Below the pieces are notes generated by a model. The model was not told the DNA's origin. It searched no databases and saw only the letters and a list, made by a program, of their open reading frames with translations. A program made the translations under genes and the position numbers. Below are positions 50,046 through 59,054 of a DNA stretch of 64,000 nucleotides, in pieces; within the stretch, counting starts at the first letter, position 1, and each line of letters opens with the position of its first letter. The DNA is taken from positions 186,001-250,000 of the forward strand of contig NZ_FOAR01000002.1 of NCBI RefSeq assembly GCF_900109755.1. The letters are read 5' to 3'. The DNA is from Pseudomonas agarici. GTDB lineage: Bacteria; Pseudomonadota; Gammaproteobacteria; Pseudomonadales; Pseudomonadaceae.

Positions 50046-50788
50046 CAGTAACGGCTCCAGACAGGGTTGATGCGCAAGAATTTGATGGTTATCAACAAGC
50101 TTGAGATGAATATGATAAATATTAATAGGGTGAGTTCTACATTGGCCTCGAAGCCTTGCTCAACAAGTCCGACTGCGTGTATGAGTGGGTTACCCAGATT
50201 AATGCTGTTAAGCAGGGAGTTTTCCAAGAGTGAATTCGATAAGCCGAGGATCAAAATGCAAAATGAAAAAATCGAGAAAAGAGTATTGGCGTTTTGGAAA
50301 TTTATGGGGAGTAAGCTAAAGTGAATGCCGATTGAGCAAAATAGTAGATAGCAAGTATAGAATTTTAAAATTATACTCAGCAACTCCGAAAGTGAATAAG
50401 CACCAAATGGTAGGCGTGTGGCAAGGTAAAATACCGTGCAGTAGATAATTGCGATGACTGAGTAGGCCAAGGTCTGGGCCAGGACAAAGACAAGCTTTGC
50501 CTCGTGATTATAAATAAAAGACCGAATATAGCCGCTTTCTCGACGACCAATGATATAAAAAGAAAAGCCGAACAGGGCGACACTGGACGAGATGTAGGCA
50601 TAGAACCAAGCTGTATGTTCAGCGTAAGTCCCTGAAAATACCGCTGTCCCGCCTCTGGATAGCTCCAGGAGATAGAAAGCCGCACATGGCGAAATAATGA
50701 TCCAGAATAAGGCAATGGGCTCCTTGAGCTGCTCTTTTATAAAGAGCCAGGCTAGACGGCTTGAGCGATAAGAAAAATGGCTTTGCAT
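50045..50788 (-). CDS. mcbE: ABC exporter membrane protein, McbE-like
   Basis: 247 aa, as long as McbE. Six hydrophobic segments, for example EPIALFWIIISPCAAFYLLE, SSVALFGFSFYIIG, LAYSVIAIIYCTVFYLATRL, TLFSIFSFCILILGLSNSLL and LTLLIFIIFISSLLITIKFL. Forms the channel for the peptide. The ATG lies 11 bases after the stop of the full-length YcaO frame at 50800, which supports that frame as the original mcbD end. Confidence 0.85.
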   Translation of the reverse strand: MQSHFSYRSSRLAWLFIKEQLKEPIALFWIIISPCAAFYLLELSRGGTAVFSGTYAEHTAWFYAYISSSVALFGFSFYIIGRRESGYIRSFIYNHEAKLVFVLAQTLAYSVIAIIYCTVFYLATRLPFGAYSLSELLSIILKFYTCYLLFCSIGIHFSLLPINFQNANTLFSIFSFCILILGLSNSLLENSLLNSINLGNPLIHAVGLVEQGFEANVELTLLIFIIFISSLLITIKFLRINPVWSRY

Positions 50789-50799
50789 TGATTTATCCT

Positions 50800-51998
50800 C
50801 TATGGAAATGGAACCATCATTGATTTTCGTTCAGTGATTATGTCTTTCTTGAAGTGAAATGAGTATTTGTTATGTGTGTTTATATTTTTTGAATTATCCA
50901 TGTGAGTAAACATGTCCGGTGAGATAAATTTGCTTACTGTGCAAGTTTCTCCATCTAGTAATCGAGTTTTTGTATAAAGATAGCCAAGTATATTTTGATC
51001 TATGATAGCTTGTCTGATACCGTTGAAGTTAAAAGGATGAGATGTATGTTTGTTCTCGTCGTGGGTTATGATATGAGTACTTATGTTTTGGAATGTTTGA
51101 TAGTTGTGCAGCTTAAGAAATATTTTATGTATGGATCGTGAAGGCTGTGCAATTTTCCGTTGATACTGGAGAATAGATTAATAAAGCGAAAGGTTTGCCA
51201 GAGTTCGTTAATGGCCTTGTCTAAGGCAGCTATTTTGGTTTCAGCATAAGATAATCCTGCACAATATAATACGTTGCGAGTTGTGTCTTTTTGTCCGTAT
51301 ACTACCAATAAACATTTTCCGGGGAATCTGTTGTCTGATATGTCAAAGGCTATGAGCTCTCCAGATTTACATAGTATTTGGTGTAATTTTGTGGTAACGT
51401 GATACCTCAATGATTTTATTAATTCGGTTGACCCTAAGACGGCAGTGCATTTTTTTGTAAGCCAAAAACGTGATAAAAATTGTCGTTCTAAACTTTCTTT
51501 TAATGCGCCGAACATTGACTCTTCGGCACTCCAGTGGAAACTGCAACCGCAGGTATCTCGCGATGGGTAAATTTCGCTGTCGCTGCCTAATTCTAGTGAG
51601 TTTAGAGAGATACACGCTGTTGGAATATAGCAAGGGGTGAAGTTGGAAAGCCTTGAAGCTTTCGTTAATTTATATCTATGTAGCTCCAAGTCGGAGGTTT
51701 TGAAGTTTTCGGAGTTTGTCTGGTAGAATGCTTTAATAAAAGATTTTACTTCTTTGGCGGAGAGGCTACTGGAGAGAGTGTTTTCTAAGTCCGGAAAAAC
51801 CTCGATGTAAAAATGCCGCCTTTCAAAATATTCCCCTATGGCAGATTTGATTGCGTTTGAACCTATTCCTATACCAGATCCGGTGTTTAAGTGGAAATCA
51901 AATACTTCGGTCACTGACGGCATGTCTAGTGTGGCAGAAGGTTGATAACAAACTCTATTGGGGAACATGGTTCCAAAATTGTTGTTTATGATATTCAT
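50800..51998 (-). CDS. mcbD: YcaO-domain cyclodehydratase, McbD-like, interrupted by a -1 frameshift
   Basis: YcaO proteins use ATP to close Cys and Ser/Thr side chains onto the peptide backbone, giving azolines. The N-terminal YcaO motif GSGIGIGSNAIKSAIGEYFE (Glu/Arg ATP site) and TCGCSFHWSAEESMFGALKE are present. The written frame stops at 51081. If one base is re-read at the AAAA run (TTTT at 51123-51126, plus strand), the frame runs on through FLKLHNYQTFQNIS to the end MMVPFP, stop at 50800. That ending is the conserved proline-rich YcaO tail needed for cyclodehydration. The joined protein is about 399 aa, close to E. coli McbD (396). The start at 51998 overlaps the mcbC stop (ATGA) behind GGAG. 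Confidence 0.8.
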
Positions 51999-52789
51999 TT
52001 TTTTGCTCCAATTAAATGAACGCAAATTGGCGAAAATAGTACAGGGTTTAATCCCAATGCTTTTGATAACATGTGGTCTGTATAGTCAGCCCATAACCTG
52101 CAATTCAATCCAATATCTGCCGCCTGGAGCTCTATTAGCATATAGATTGAGCCTGCCTCCATTAAGGCCATGCGGTATCCACGATATCTATATTTGAATA
52201 AAATTTTTGGAAAGTAAGCCACATAGACAATTGCTATGCTTGGGCTGCCGATGCTTTGTATGTTGGATAATATCGTTTTTTTTAAATGATGTGTATTGCA
52301 ACTGGTTTGCATGATTTCAAAGGATTTTGAGGCGGGGAGCAAGTGCAATATTTTTTGAGGGTGAGGCCAGCCTTCATTTTCGTCATTCAATGAACATATA
52401 AATATTTCTATTGGATAGAGCGCGCCCCCGCTAGGATAGTTTCTTTTTTTTGGGTTTGAATTTTTTGTTAAAAGTGGAGCTATCAATCGTTGAATAATTG
52501 GGAGATTTAATTTTGTTTTTTCAAAAAAATCGCAAGATTCGTTTCTATTGAATGTATTTATTTCTTTTATGTTGTCAGGTAAGTTATGTGTTAAGCCAAG
52601 ATCTGGGTAAAGGCTGAGCTCATTGGAACATAGAGTATCAAGTTGCTCTTCATTTAGTTGATGGAGGTAGGTGGTGTTTTCGAATGCTTCATGAATTGTA
52701 TATTTTTCCTTGTTGTGAAAATTTTGTACTTCCTCGAATACTTTTGGATCTATAAATTTCAAGTAATAATCGTGAGGGATGGTTTTCAT
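51995..52789 (-). CDS. mcbC: SagB-type FMN dehydrogenase, McbC-like
   Basis: 264 aa (E. coli McbC 272). Oxidises azolines to thiazoles and oxazoles with FMN. The nitroreductase-fold signature RNYPSGGALYPIEIFICSLN is intact, and RYRGYRMALMEAGSIYMLIE in the C-terminal half carries the Tyr/Arg-rich helix used by this class. The start at 52789 overlaps the mcbB stop (ATGA); a longer frame to 52822 would overlap mcbB heavily. Confidence 0.85.
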   Translation of the reverse strand: MKTIPHDYYLKFIDPKVFEEVQNFHNKEKYTIHEAFENTTYLHQLNEEQLDTLCSNELSLYPDLGLTHNLPDNIKEINTFNRNESCDFFEKTKLNLPIIQRLIAPLLTKNSNPKKRNYPSGGALYPIEIFICSLNDENEGWPHPQKILHLLPASKSFEIMQTSCNTHHLKKTILSNIQSIGSPSIAIVYVAYFPKILFKYRYRGYRMALMEAGSIYMLIELQAADIGLNCRLWADYTDHMLSKALGLNPVLFSPICVHLIGAKK

Positions 52790-53649
52790 ACATTTGATCT
52801 CAAACAGTCGCACATGAACCAATGAGGTATGTTTTCTTCGGTAATCAATCCTTTTTGTATATCTATGTATGATGTGAGAAACATACTATCTTGGTGACGT
52901 ATTTCGTGTCCCGGTGTGGTATAGAAATTGATGTGGTCAGCAATAGCTCCGAAAATTATATTTTTTTGAAGTAGCGAATGTTTGCAAGATGGAATTGGTG
53001 AGCTTCGATCTTTGAAAAAATTAAATAATCTTACCCAGTTGTTATCTCTTTGGTTTGATTGAGTGTTGATCTCTAGTCGATCTACATTACAGAAATGACA
53101 TGGATTGCCTATTTCGGGAATGTAAGGTGGGCTGATAGAAAAGAAGTTTCCGATCATTGTCCCAACTGAAATTGAGCTTTGGGGCGCGCCAGATGCTATT
53201 TCAAAATATAATTTCTTTAGTTGAGTGTAATCGTAGTTTTTACATAAAATAAAAAAGAAATATCGATCTGTTATTTTTAAGTGAAGTTTATTTTTAGGAA
53301 AATTTTGATAATCTACAGGTAGACTTAACTCGGTGGTCAATATTTCTTTCAAGTCAGCATTGTAAAAGTCATGGATGATGACTGTTTTTTTAAAAAAATA
53401 GTCACTGATTGGTTTTTTTATGTATAAAATTTTCTCCAGGAAAGAAAATGCTGCTGAAGAATCGAGACCATTTTCTATCAAGATGTCATTTATTTCTTCT
53501 TTGGATATATTGCATTGATCTCGAATTTTTATGGTTTTCAATGCATTTAGTAATGATTTTGAGTTGATTCTTGAAATTCCAATTTCTGATACTACGAGAT
53601 CTTCATTAGGGAAGTTAAGTATTTCATAGTTATGTATGTTTATGTTCAT
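52786..53649 (-). CDS. mcbB: E1-like partner of the microcin synthetase, McbB-like
   Basis: 287 aa (E. coli McbB 295). McbB binds the leader peptide and presents the core to YcaO. Sequence identity to McbB is not obvious by eye. The call rests on position, length and the cysteine pairs CHFC near residue 188, SCKHS and the terminal MCDC, which can make the zinc site seen in these E1-like proteins. AT-rich. AAGGAGG lies ten bases before the ATG. Confidence 0.75.
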   Translation of the reverse strand: MNINIHNYEILNFPNEDLVVSEIGISRINSKSLLNALKTIKIRDQCNISKEEINDILIENGLDSSAAFSFLEKILYIKKPISDYFFKKTVIIHDFYNADLKEILTTELSLPVDYQNFPKNKLHLKITDRYFFFILCKNYDYTQLKKLYFEIASGAPQSSISVGTMIGNFFSISPPYIPEIGNPCHFCNVDRLEINTQSNQRDNNWVRLFNFFKDRSSPIPSCKHSLLQKNIIFGAIADHINFYTTPGHEIRHQDSMFLTSYIDIQKGLITEENIPHWFMCDCLRSNV

Positions 53650-53676
53650 TGGGGGCCTCCTTAATATCCTGCAGCA

Positions 53677-53707
53677 AAGGTTACTTAGCTCACTGCAGAG
53701 TAACCTT
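53677..53707 (-). promoter_or_regulatory. stem-loop between mcbA and mcbB
   Basis: A perfect nine-base stem (AAGGTTACT / AGTAACCTT) closes a 13-base loop in the gap after the precursor gene. No T-tract follows. It may protect the mcbA message or reduce readthrough, so that the precursor exceeds the enzymes. Confidence 0.6.
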
Positions 53708-53731
53708 CACATGGTTTGGGTATTTAGTTCT

Positions 53732-53968
53732 CTAATCCTCACGCGAAGCAGCGGTTAGTTGATGTCTGTCATTGCTGGTAATCGCGTTGCCCCTTGAACC
53801 TCCACTTCCTCCGCTACCGCCGTTACACCCACCACCACCACCACAGCCACCACTCCCGCCGCATCCACCTTGGCTACCTGAACCACCAATATTTGCCTGA
53901 GGGCTTCTGTCGAAGCTAGGATCTTTTTTAAAGTTGAAGATCGAATCTCCAAAATTTTCGATACTCAT
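53732..53968 (-). CDS. mcbA: microcin B17-like precursor peptide
   Basis: 78 aa. A leader of about 25 residues (MSIENFGDSIFNFKKDPSFD, then RSPQA) precedes a glycine-rich core. Cys36, Cys42 and Cys48 are spaced exactly six apart; serines lie at 30, 32, 39, 52, 55 and 58. The join DRSPQANIGG recalls SRQSPLGVGIGG in E. coli McbA. There are no Cys-Ser or Ser-Cys pairs, so fused bis-heterocycles as in microcin B17 cannot form. After the core comes an unusual 20-residue non-glycine tail (RGNAITSNDRHQLTAASRED). The related peptide blocks DNA gyrase; activity here is inferred. A good ribosome binding site (CAGGAGAAAGCC) precedes the ATG. Confidence 0.88.
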   Translation of the reverse strand: MSIENFGDSIFNFKKDPSFDRSPQANIGGSGSQGGCGGSGGCGGGGGCNGGSGGSGGSRGNAITSNDRHQLTAASRED

Positions 53969-54044
53969 GGCTTTCTCCTGTGTACTGTTTATGTATTAAG
54001 TAGCCGCTTTCATCAACTACTACTGCTGAGTAGCAGTAATGCTA

Positions 54045-54074
54045 GCTATAGCTCTTGTGCTAAAGTCACGTCAA
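54045..54074 (-). promoter_or_regulatory. candidate promoter of the mcb-like operon
   Basis: On the minus strand TTGACG, an 18-bp spacer and TATAGC. The predicted start near 54038 coincides with a perfect inverted repeat, TACTGCT-GAGT-AGCAGTA (54021-54038). That repeat could be an operator or a 5' mRNA hairpin. Confidence 0.55.
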
Positions 54075-54262
54075 ATGCAAATGATGCTATTTGTAGGAAG
54101 TTTCGTAGTTTTTTTGAGTGTTTCAGAAGTAGTTGAAATTTTTAAAAATAGTTTTGTATTGTTTTTTATGGTTTTTTAAAAATAGTTATGTGTTTTTTTG
54201 TAGGGCAGTTCTTACATTAAATGAAGAGCACTTCTGCTTGGGAAAACGACAAACGGTCTTTG

Positions 54263-54284
54263 AAAAAAAAGCCCGTCTTAGGGC
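54263..54284 (-). terminator. probable terminator of the solute-binding protein gene
   Basis: On the minus strand GCCC, a six-base loop, GGGC and eight T bases, about 120 bases after the stop at 54407. The stem is short but the T-tract is good. The flanking sequence 54075-54262 is very AT-rich with long T runs and no gene. Confidence 0.55.
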
Positions 54285-54406
54285 ATAGCCTCATTCTTGG
54301 TTAAGTGGCTGACGTAATTGATTTTTCGTGCGTTTGTGAGGCGTTTTTCAACGGAGTAGGGGTGCACAGATGGCAGGACAGGCAAAGCTTCACTGGCCGG
54401 CCAGGC

Positions 54407-55198
54407 TCATGGGGCTTCAGGGAGTAATACAGGAGGTTGTGTAACCGGCTTGTCCAGTTGTTCGCCGTTGCCGGTGTAGAGCCCGATAATCCCGTCGATT
54501 TCCCCGGATATCTTCATTCTCAGCAGGGTCCGCAAGATCCGCTGCACCGGCAGCGCCGGATCATTGCGCACTAAACAGCCCACCGACTGCTCTTGCAGCA
54601 TCGCTACGACTCTCAGTTGGTGCTGTGGCATGAGCTTCTGGTTGAACCAGTCCAGGCTCCACTGGTTGCTGACCGCATACTGATAGCGACCCGCCGATAG
54701 CTTTTTCAGCACCTGTTCCTGGTTACGAGCATCGTCGCGGATCAACTTGCCCGTATCGAACAGTGGTTGCAGGGTTGGGTAGGTGTAGCTCAATACGGTG
54801 CCGACAGGTTGTCTGGGCAGGTTCCGAAGATTGATCTGTTGCGGGTGGTTGGCATTGCTGATCAGCACATCGCGATGCACCAGCAGTGGAATGCTCCATA
54901 TATAGTCGCCTGATCGGTTCGCCAGCCAGGATTGTGCGGCATAGCAACGCACGTCGATGTCGCCGTGCTCCATGGCACTCTGCACGCGGGCTCGGGCCAG
55001 GACATGAAACTCGGCGGGCACCCCAACCTGCTGGGCAAGGCTGGTCATCAGATCATAGAGAATACCCTGGGTCGGTTGGTCGTTCTCGATCTGGACCAGC
55101 GGCATGGCCCAGCTGTCGGCCACGGCAAAGCGCAATGGCGCAGGCGCAGCAGAACAGTTGGCGATCATCAACACAAAGGCGCCCCACGCTATACGCAT
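54407..55198 (-). CDS. periplasmic solute-binding protein, family 3
   Basis: 263 aa. A signal peptide (MRIAWGAFVLMIANCSAAPA) is followed by an SBP_bac_3 fold: LRFAVADSWAMPLVQIENDQ, GILYDLMTSLAQQVGVPAEF, and LKKLSAGRYQYAVSNQWSLD. Many pseudomonads have such orphan proteins; no transporter genes accompany it, so it may feed a shared permease or a sensor. The ligand is unknown, probably an amino acid or a small acid. Divergent from dnaX. Confidence 0.87.
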   Translation of the reverse strand: MRIAWGAFVLMIANCSAAPAPLRFAVADSWAMPLVQIENDQPTQGILYDLMTSLAQQVGVPAEFHVLARARVQSAMEHGDIDVRCYAAQSWLANRSGDYIWSIPLLVHRDVLISNANHPQQINLRNLPRQPVGTVLSYTYPTLQPLFDTGKLIRDDARNQEQVLKKLSAGRYQYAVSNQWSLDWFNQKLMPQHQLRVVAMLQEQSVGCLVRNDPALPVQRILRTLLRMKISGEIDGIIGLYTGNGEQLDKPVTQPPVLLPEAP

Positions 55199-55347
55199 TC
55201 AACTCTCCGGCTGGAGTACGACGCTTCAGGCTGTGAATTTTCCCATAAAGTTCAGCTTAGTCAGATTAGGGCCGAGCGCCGGATGCAATTTTGCCCCTGC
55301 TCCGCTAGCATTAGCGGTCTTCCGCTTTCCAGATGCGACGGTTATCG

Positions 55348-57471
55348 ATGAGTTATCAGGTTCTTGCACGTAAATGGCGTCCGCGCTCGTTCCGCGAAAT
55401 GGTCGGCCAGACCCATGTGCTCAAGGCGCTGATCAATGCTCTGGACAGCCAGCGACTGCACCACGCCTATCTGTTCACCGGCACCCGCGGGGTCGGTAAG
55501 ACCACCATTGCGCGAATCATCGCCAAGTGCCTGAACTGCGAAACCGGTATTACCTCGTCACCGTGCGGTACTTGTTCGGTGTGCCGCGAGATCGACGAGG
55601 GGCGTTTTGTCGATCTGATCGAGATCGACGCCGCGAGCCGGACCAAGGTCGAGGACACCCGCGAGTTGCTGGACAACGTGCAGTACGCGCCGAGCCGAGG
55701 GCGCTTCAAGGTCTACCTGATCGACGAAGTGCACATGCTTTCCAGCCACTCGTTCAACGCCTTGTTGAAAACCCTGGAAGAGCCGCCACCCTACGTCAAG
55801 TTCATCCTGGCGACCACCGACCCACAGAAACTTCCTGCAACGATTTTGTCGCGCTGCTTGCAATTCTCTCTGAAGAACATGACCCCGGAGCGAGTGGTCG
55901 AGCACCTGACCCACGTACTGGGGGTCGAGAACGTACCGTTCGAAGACGACGCCCTCTGGTTGCTCGGCCGTGCGGCGGACGGTTCGATGCGCGACGCCAT
56001 GAGCCTGACCGACCAGGCCATTGCCTTCGGTGAAGGCAAGGTCATGGCCAGTGATGTGCGGGCGATGCTCGGTACGCTGGATCACGGTCAGGTCTACGAC
56101 GTGCTGCATGCGTTGATCGAAGGCGATGCCAAGGCGTTGCTCGAAGCGGTGCGGCATTTGGCCGAGCAAGGCCCCGACTGGAACGGCGTGCTCTCGGAAA
56201 TCCTCAATGTGCTGCACCGCGTGGCGATTGCCCAGGCGCTGCCTGAAGGTGTCGATAACGGTCACGGTGACCGTGACCGCGTGCTGGCCCTGGCCCAGGC
56301 GCTGCCAGCCGAAGACGTGCAATTTTATTACCAGATGGGCCTGATTGGCCGGCGCGACCTGCCGCTGGCACCGGATCCGCGTGGTGGCTTCGAGATGGTG
56401 CTGTTGCGAATGCTCGCCTTCCGACCGGCTGACAGCACCACGGCACCGAGGCAGCCGCTAAAGCCAGTGGGGATCAGCCAGGCCACAGTTGATTCCGCGC
56501 GCAACGTGGCGGGTCCAGCGGCGGCTGCGCCGGTGGTCGCGGCTATGGCTGCGCAGGTCAAGGTTTGCGCGGTGCAAAACGCCGTGACGACTGATGCAAT
56601 AGCACCCGCGCCCGGGGTCGAGCCAATTCCTGCGCCGGTGGTCGACACCGTGCCTGAGCGAGTCTCGGCGGTCGAGGCAGCACCCGTGGCCGAGCCCGTG
56701 GCAGCGGCGGTCGAAGCCGCCGATCTACCCTGGAACGCGCCCGCTGAGCCGCTGATGCACGAGCCAGCCATGGAGCCGGTACTGGAAACCGCTGCCGAGG
56801 CCGAGCCGCCGGAACTGGCGCCGCCGCCCGACAACGTGGTGCCGGACGCGCCGGGATGGGTGGCAGCAGGCATTCCCGAGCCGACTCCGGCCCAGGCGGA
56901 TGCCGCGACCGCGGGCCTGGAGCGTGACGACGAGCCGCCGCTGGATGAAGATTATATCGAGCCGGATATGGATTCGTCCTACAGCTACCTTGACGATCTC
57001 GCCAGTGAACACGCCGCCGAGCCGGCACCGGAACCCGAGCCGTTGCCTGCCGCGCAGCCGGCCACCGGACTGGCGCTGGAATGGTTGCAATTGTTCCCGA
57101 AACTGCCGATCTCCGGCATGACCGGTAGCATCGCAGCCAACTGCACGTTGATCGCGGTCAATGGCGACGACTGGCTGCTGCACCTGGACCCGGCCCACAG
57201 TGCGTTGTTCAACGCCACGCAGCAGCGCCGTCTCAACGATGCGCTGAACCAGTACCATGAACGAACCTTGAGGGTGACCATCGAGCTGATCAAGCCCGAA
57301 CAGGAAACCCCGGCCCAGGCGGCTTCCCGTCGCCGCCATGAGCGCCAGAACGAGGCCGTGGCGTCGATTCATGCCGATCCGTTCATCCAGCAAATGATGC
57401 AACAGTTCGGCGCGGTGATCCGTGACGATACTATTGAACCTGTCGAAGCCCTGGTGGCCCAGGGTGAGTAA
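55348..57471 (+). CDS. dnaX: DNA polymerase III subunits tau/gamma
   Basis: 707 aa. Clamp-loader ATPase. Start MSYQVLARKWRPRSFREMVG, P-loop GTRGVGKTTIARI, zinc module CLNCETGITSSPCGTCSVC, DEVHM, and SRC with the sensor region TTDPQKLPATILSRC. From about residue 365 to 570 lies an Ala/Pro/Glu-rich linker, then the tau C-terminal domain that binds the polymerase (LALEWLQLFPKLPISGMTGS). I saw no A-rich slippery heptamer as used for gamma in E. coli. An earlier in-frame ATG at 55333 would add five residues. Confidence 0.97.
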   Translation: MSYQVLARKWRPRSFREMVGQTHVLKALINALDSQRLHHAYLFTGTRGVGKTTIARIIAKCLNCETGITSSPCGTCSVCREIDEGRFVDLIEIDAASRTKVEDTRELLDNVQYAPSRGRFKVYLIDEVHMLSSHSFNALLKTLEEPPPYVKFILATTDPQKLPATILSRCLQFSLKNMTPERVVEHLTHVLGVENVPFEDDALWLLGRAADGSMRDAMSLTDQAIAFGEGKVMASDVRAMLGTLDHGQVYDVLHALIEGDAKALLEAVRHLAEQGPDWNGVLSEILNVLHRVAIAQALPEGVDNGHGDRDRVLALAQALPAEDVQFYYQMGLIGRRDLPLAPDPRGGFEMVLLRMLAFRPADSTTAPRQPLKPVGISQATVDSARNVAGPAAAAPVVAAMAAQVKVCAVQNAVTTDAIAPAPGVEPIPAPVVDTVPERVSAVEAAPVAEPVAAAVEAADLPWNAPAEPLMHEPAMEPVLETAAEAEPPELAPPPDNVVPDAPGWVAAGIPEPTPAQADAATAGLERDDEPPLDEDYIEPDMDSSYSYLDDLASEHAAEPAPEPEPLPAAQPATGLALEWLQLFPKLPISGMTGSIAANCTLIAVNGDDWLLHLDPAHSALFNATQQRRLNDALNQYHERTLRVTIELIKPEQETPAQAASRRRHERQNEAVASIHADPFIQQMMQQFGAVIRDDTIEPVEALVAQGE

Positions 57472-57533
57472 CTGAATGACGCGAGGCGGGTGCCTCGCGC
57501 CGATTGTCCCAGCAAACTTTTGAGGTGATTCCC

Positions 57534-57872
57534 ATGATGAAGGGTGGCATGGCCGGCCTGATGAAGCAGGCGCAGCAGATGCAGGAAAAAATGGCCAAGA
57601 TGCAGGAGGAGCTGGCCAATGCCGAGATCACCGGCAAGGCCGGCGGCGACATGGTCACCGTGGTCATGACCGGGCGTCACGATATCAAGCGTGTGAGCAT
57701 CGACCCGAGCTTGCTGGAAGGTGTCAGCGACGACGATCGCGAAGTGCTGGAAGATCTGTTTGCCGCCGCCGTCAACGACGCCGTGCGCAAGATTGAAGCC
57801 AACAGCTCGGATAAGATGTCCGGCATGACCGCCGGTATGCAACTGCCGCCGGGCTTCAAGATGCCGTTCTGA
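57534..57872 (+). CDS. ybaB: YbaB/EbfC nucleoid-associated protein
   Basis: 112 aa. Small dimeric DNA-binding protein. Start [20 protein letters not shown], with a long helix rich in Met/Gln/Lys, then [20 protein letters not shown]. The ATG at 57534 has GAGGTGA seven bases upstream. The dnaX-ybaB-recR order is conserved in most bacteria. A GCGAGGC/GCCTCGC hairpin lies between dnaX and this gene. Confidence 0.95.
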   Translation: MMKGGMAGLMKQAQQMQEKMAKMQEELANAEITGKAGGDMVTVVMTGRHDIKRVSIDPSLLEGVSDDDREVLEDLFAAAVNDAVRKIEANSSDKMSGMTAGMQLPPGFKMPF

Positions 57873-57921
57873 GGTATTTTGTGCTCACGCAATGCTAGTG
57901 CCGGTGTGGTGAGTTCTATGA

Positions 57922-58052
57922 GTCAATTTCGGCGCCGGAAGTCCCTGACCGGCGCTGCTGTTCCTCGCCATAGCCCGGCTATGACTCGTCACAGCGCCTT
58001 GGCCATGAACTTCTGGCATCCGAATTTGAGTTAACGAACTCACCGTACAGGC
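57922..58052. repeat. dispersed palindromic repeat, copy 2
   Basis: About 131 bases related to 9875-9982, lying between ybaB and recR. It has an extra block of roughly 25 bases after GGCTATGACTC compared with copy 1. It contains CCATAGC/GGCTATG and the near-palindrome TGAGTTAACGAACTCA. Confidence 0.65.
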
Positions 58053-58164
58053 CACTAGGCTCGGTGCCTGGCATTGTTGTTTCCCAGGCTTGGGTCTGAG
58101 CATTTGACGCTGGCCGGAGCCACGGGTATAAACCGCCTCTCGCAGTTTTGTCGGACCTTCTCCC

Positions 58165-58767
58165 ATGAGTTTCAGCCCCCTGATTCGCCAGTTGATCGAT
58201 GCCTTTCGGGTTTTGCCCGGTGTCGGTCAGAAAACTGCCCAGCGCATGGCTTTGCAGCTGCTCGAGCGCGACCGTAGCGGTGGCGCGCGCCTGGCACAGG
58301 CATTGGGCCAGGCCATGGACGGAGTCGGGCATTGCCGCCGGTGCCGGACCTTGACCGAAGACGACCTGTGCCCACAGTGTGCCGATCCCCGGCGCGACGA
58401 CACCTTACTGTGTGTGGTCGAAGGACCGATGGATGTTTACGCGGTGGAGCAGACCGGTTATCGCGGTCGTTACTTCGTGCTCAAGGGACATCTGTCGCCG
58501 CTCGATGGCCTTGGGCCGGAAGCCATCGGTATTCCGCAGTTGTTGGTGCGTATCGAAGAACAAGGCAGCTTCACCGAGATCATCCTTGCCACCAACCCGA
58601 CGGTCGAAGGCGAAGCTACGGCGCACTACATCGCACAGTTGCTCTCCAACAAGGGGTTGATCACCTCGCGTATCGCTCATGGTGTTCCCCTGGGCGGCGA
58701 GTTGGAACTGGTCGACGGCGGTACGCTGGCGCATTCGTTCGCGGGACGCAAACCTATCACGCTTTGA
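58165..58767 (+). CDS. recR: recombination protein RecR
   Basis: 200 aa. Works with RecF and RecO to load RecA at gaps. Helix-hairpin-helix [20 protein letters not shown], zinc finger [16 protein letters not shown], Toprim domain with [15 protein letters not shown] and the Walker-like end. The position after ybaB is standard. Confidence 0.97.
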   Translation: MSFSPLIRQLIDAFRVLPGVGQKTAQRMALQLLERDRSGGARLAQALGQAMDGVGHCRRCRTLTEDDLCPQCADPRRDDTLLCVVEGPMDVYAVEQTGYRGRYFVLKGHLSPLDGLGPEAIGIPQLLVRIEEQGSFTEIILATNPTVEGEATAHYIAQLLSNKGLITSRIAHGVPLGGELELVDGGTLAHSFAGRKPITL

Positions 58768-58796
58768 AGGCAGGAAGGGGCGATCGGACAAGCTCT

Positions 58797-59054
58797 TCAG
58801 GGAGCCAGCAAACGCAGTATCTGATCCAGTCGGTGGTTGGCGAGCCAGCTCAGCAGCATACCCAGGACCGTTGTACCGCCAGCGATATAGGCAAGTCGGG
58901 CCTTGATCGACTTCACATCGCCGCGGACTTCGCCGAGGTCGCGGTGGATGTACTCCAGGTGGGTTTCCAGTTCGGTGATTCGTGGTTCCATGGTGTCGCC
59001 TCGAGACGGGTCGCCGGTCTTGGTGGGACCACTGGGTGACGGAGATTGCTGCAT
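58797..59054 (-). CDS. small membrane protein with coiled-coil, XhlA/holin-like
   Basis: 85 aa, function unknown. A coiled-coil stretch (ITELETHLEYIHRDLGEVRG) is followed by one membrane helix (LAYIAGGTTVLGMLLSWL) and a short tail. The layout resembles XhlA-type haemolysin/holin accessory proteins, but the family link is not proven. Two starts are possible: 59054 with GAGGCG upstream, or 58991 with GAGGCGACACC, which gives 64 aa. Convergent with recR. Confidence 0.65.
   Translation of the reverse strand: MQQSPSPSGPTKTGDPSRGDTMEPRITELETHLEYIHRDLGEVRGDVKSIKARLAYIAGGTTVLGMLLSWLANHRLDQILRLLAP

Noticed and set aside
53800..53890. GGC/GGT-rich repeats that could be read as a CRISPR-like or simple repeat
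   Set aside because: They are the glycine codons of the microcin precursor core; no spacers and no repeat-spacer structure. No CRISPR array was seen anywhere.
55348..57471. Programmed frameshift site for a gamma subunit in dnaX
   Set aside because: No A-rich slippery heptamer with following stop was found in the linker region, so no gamma form is proposed.
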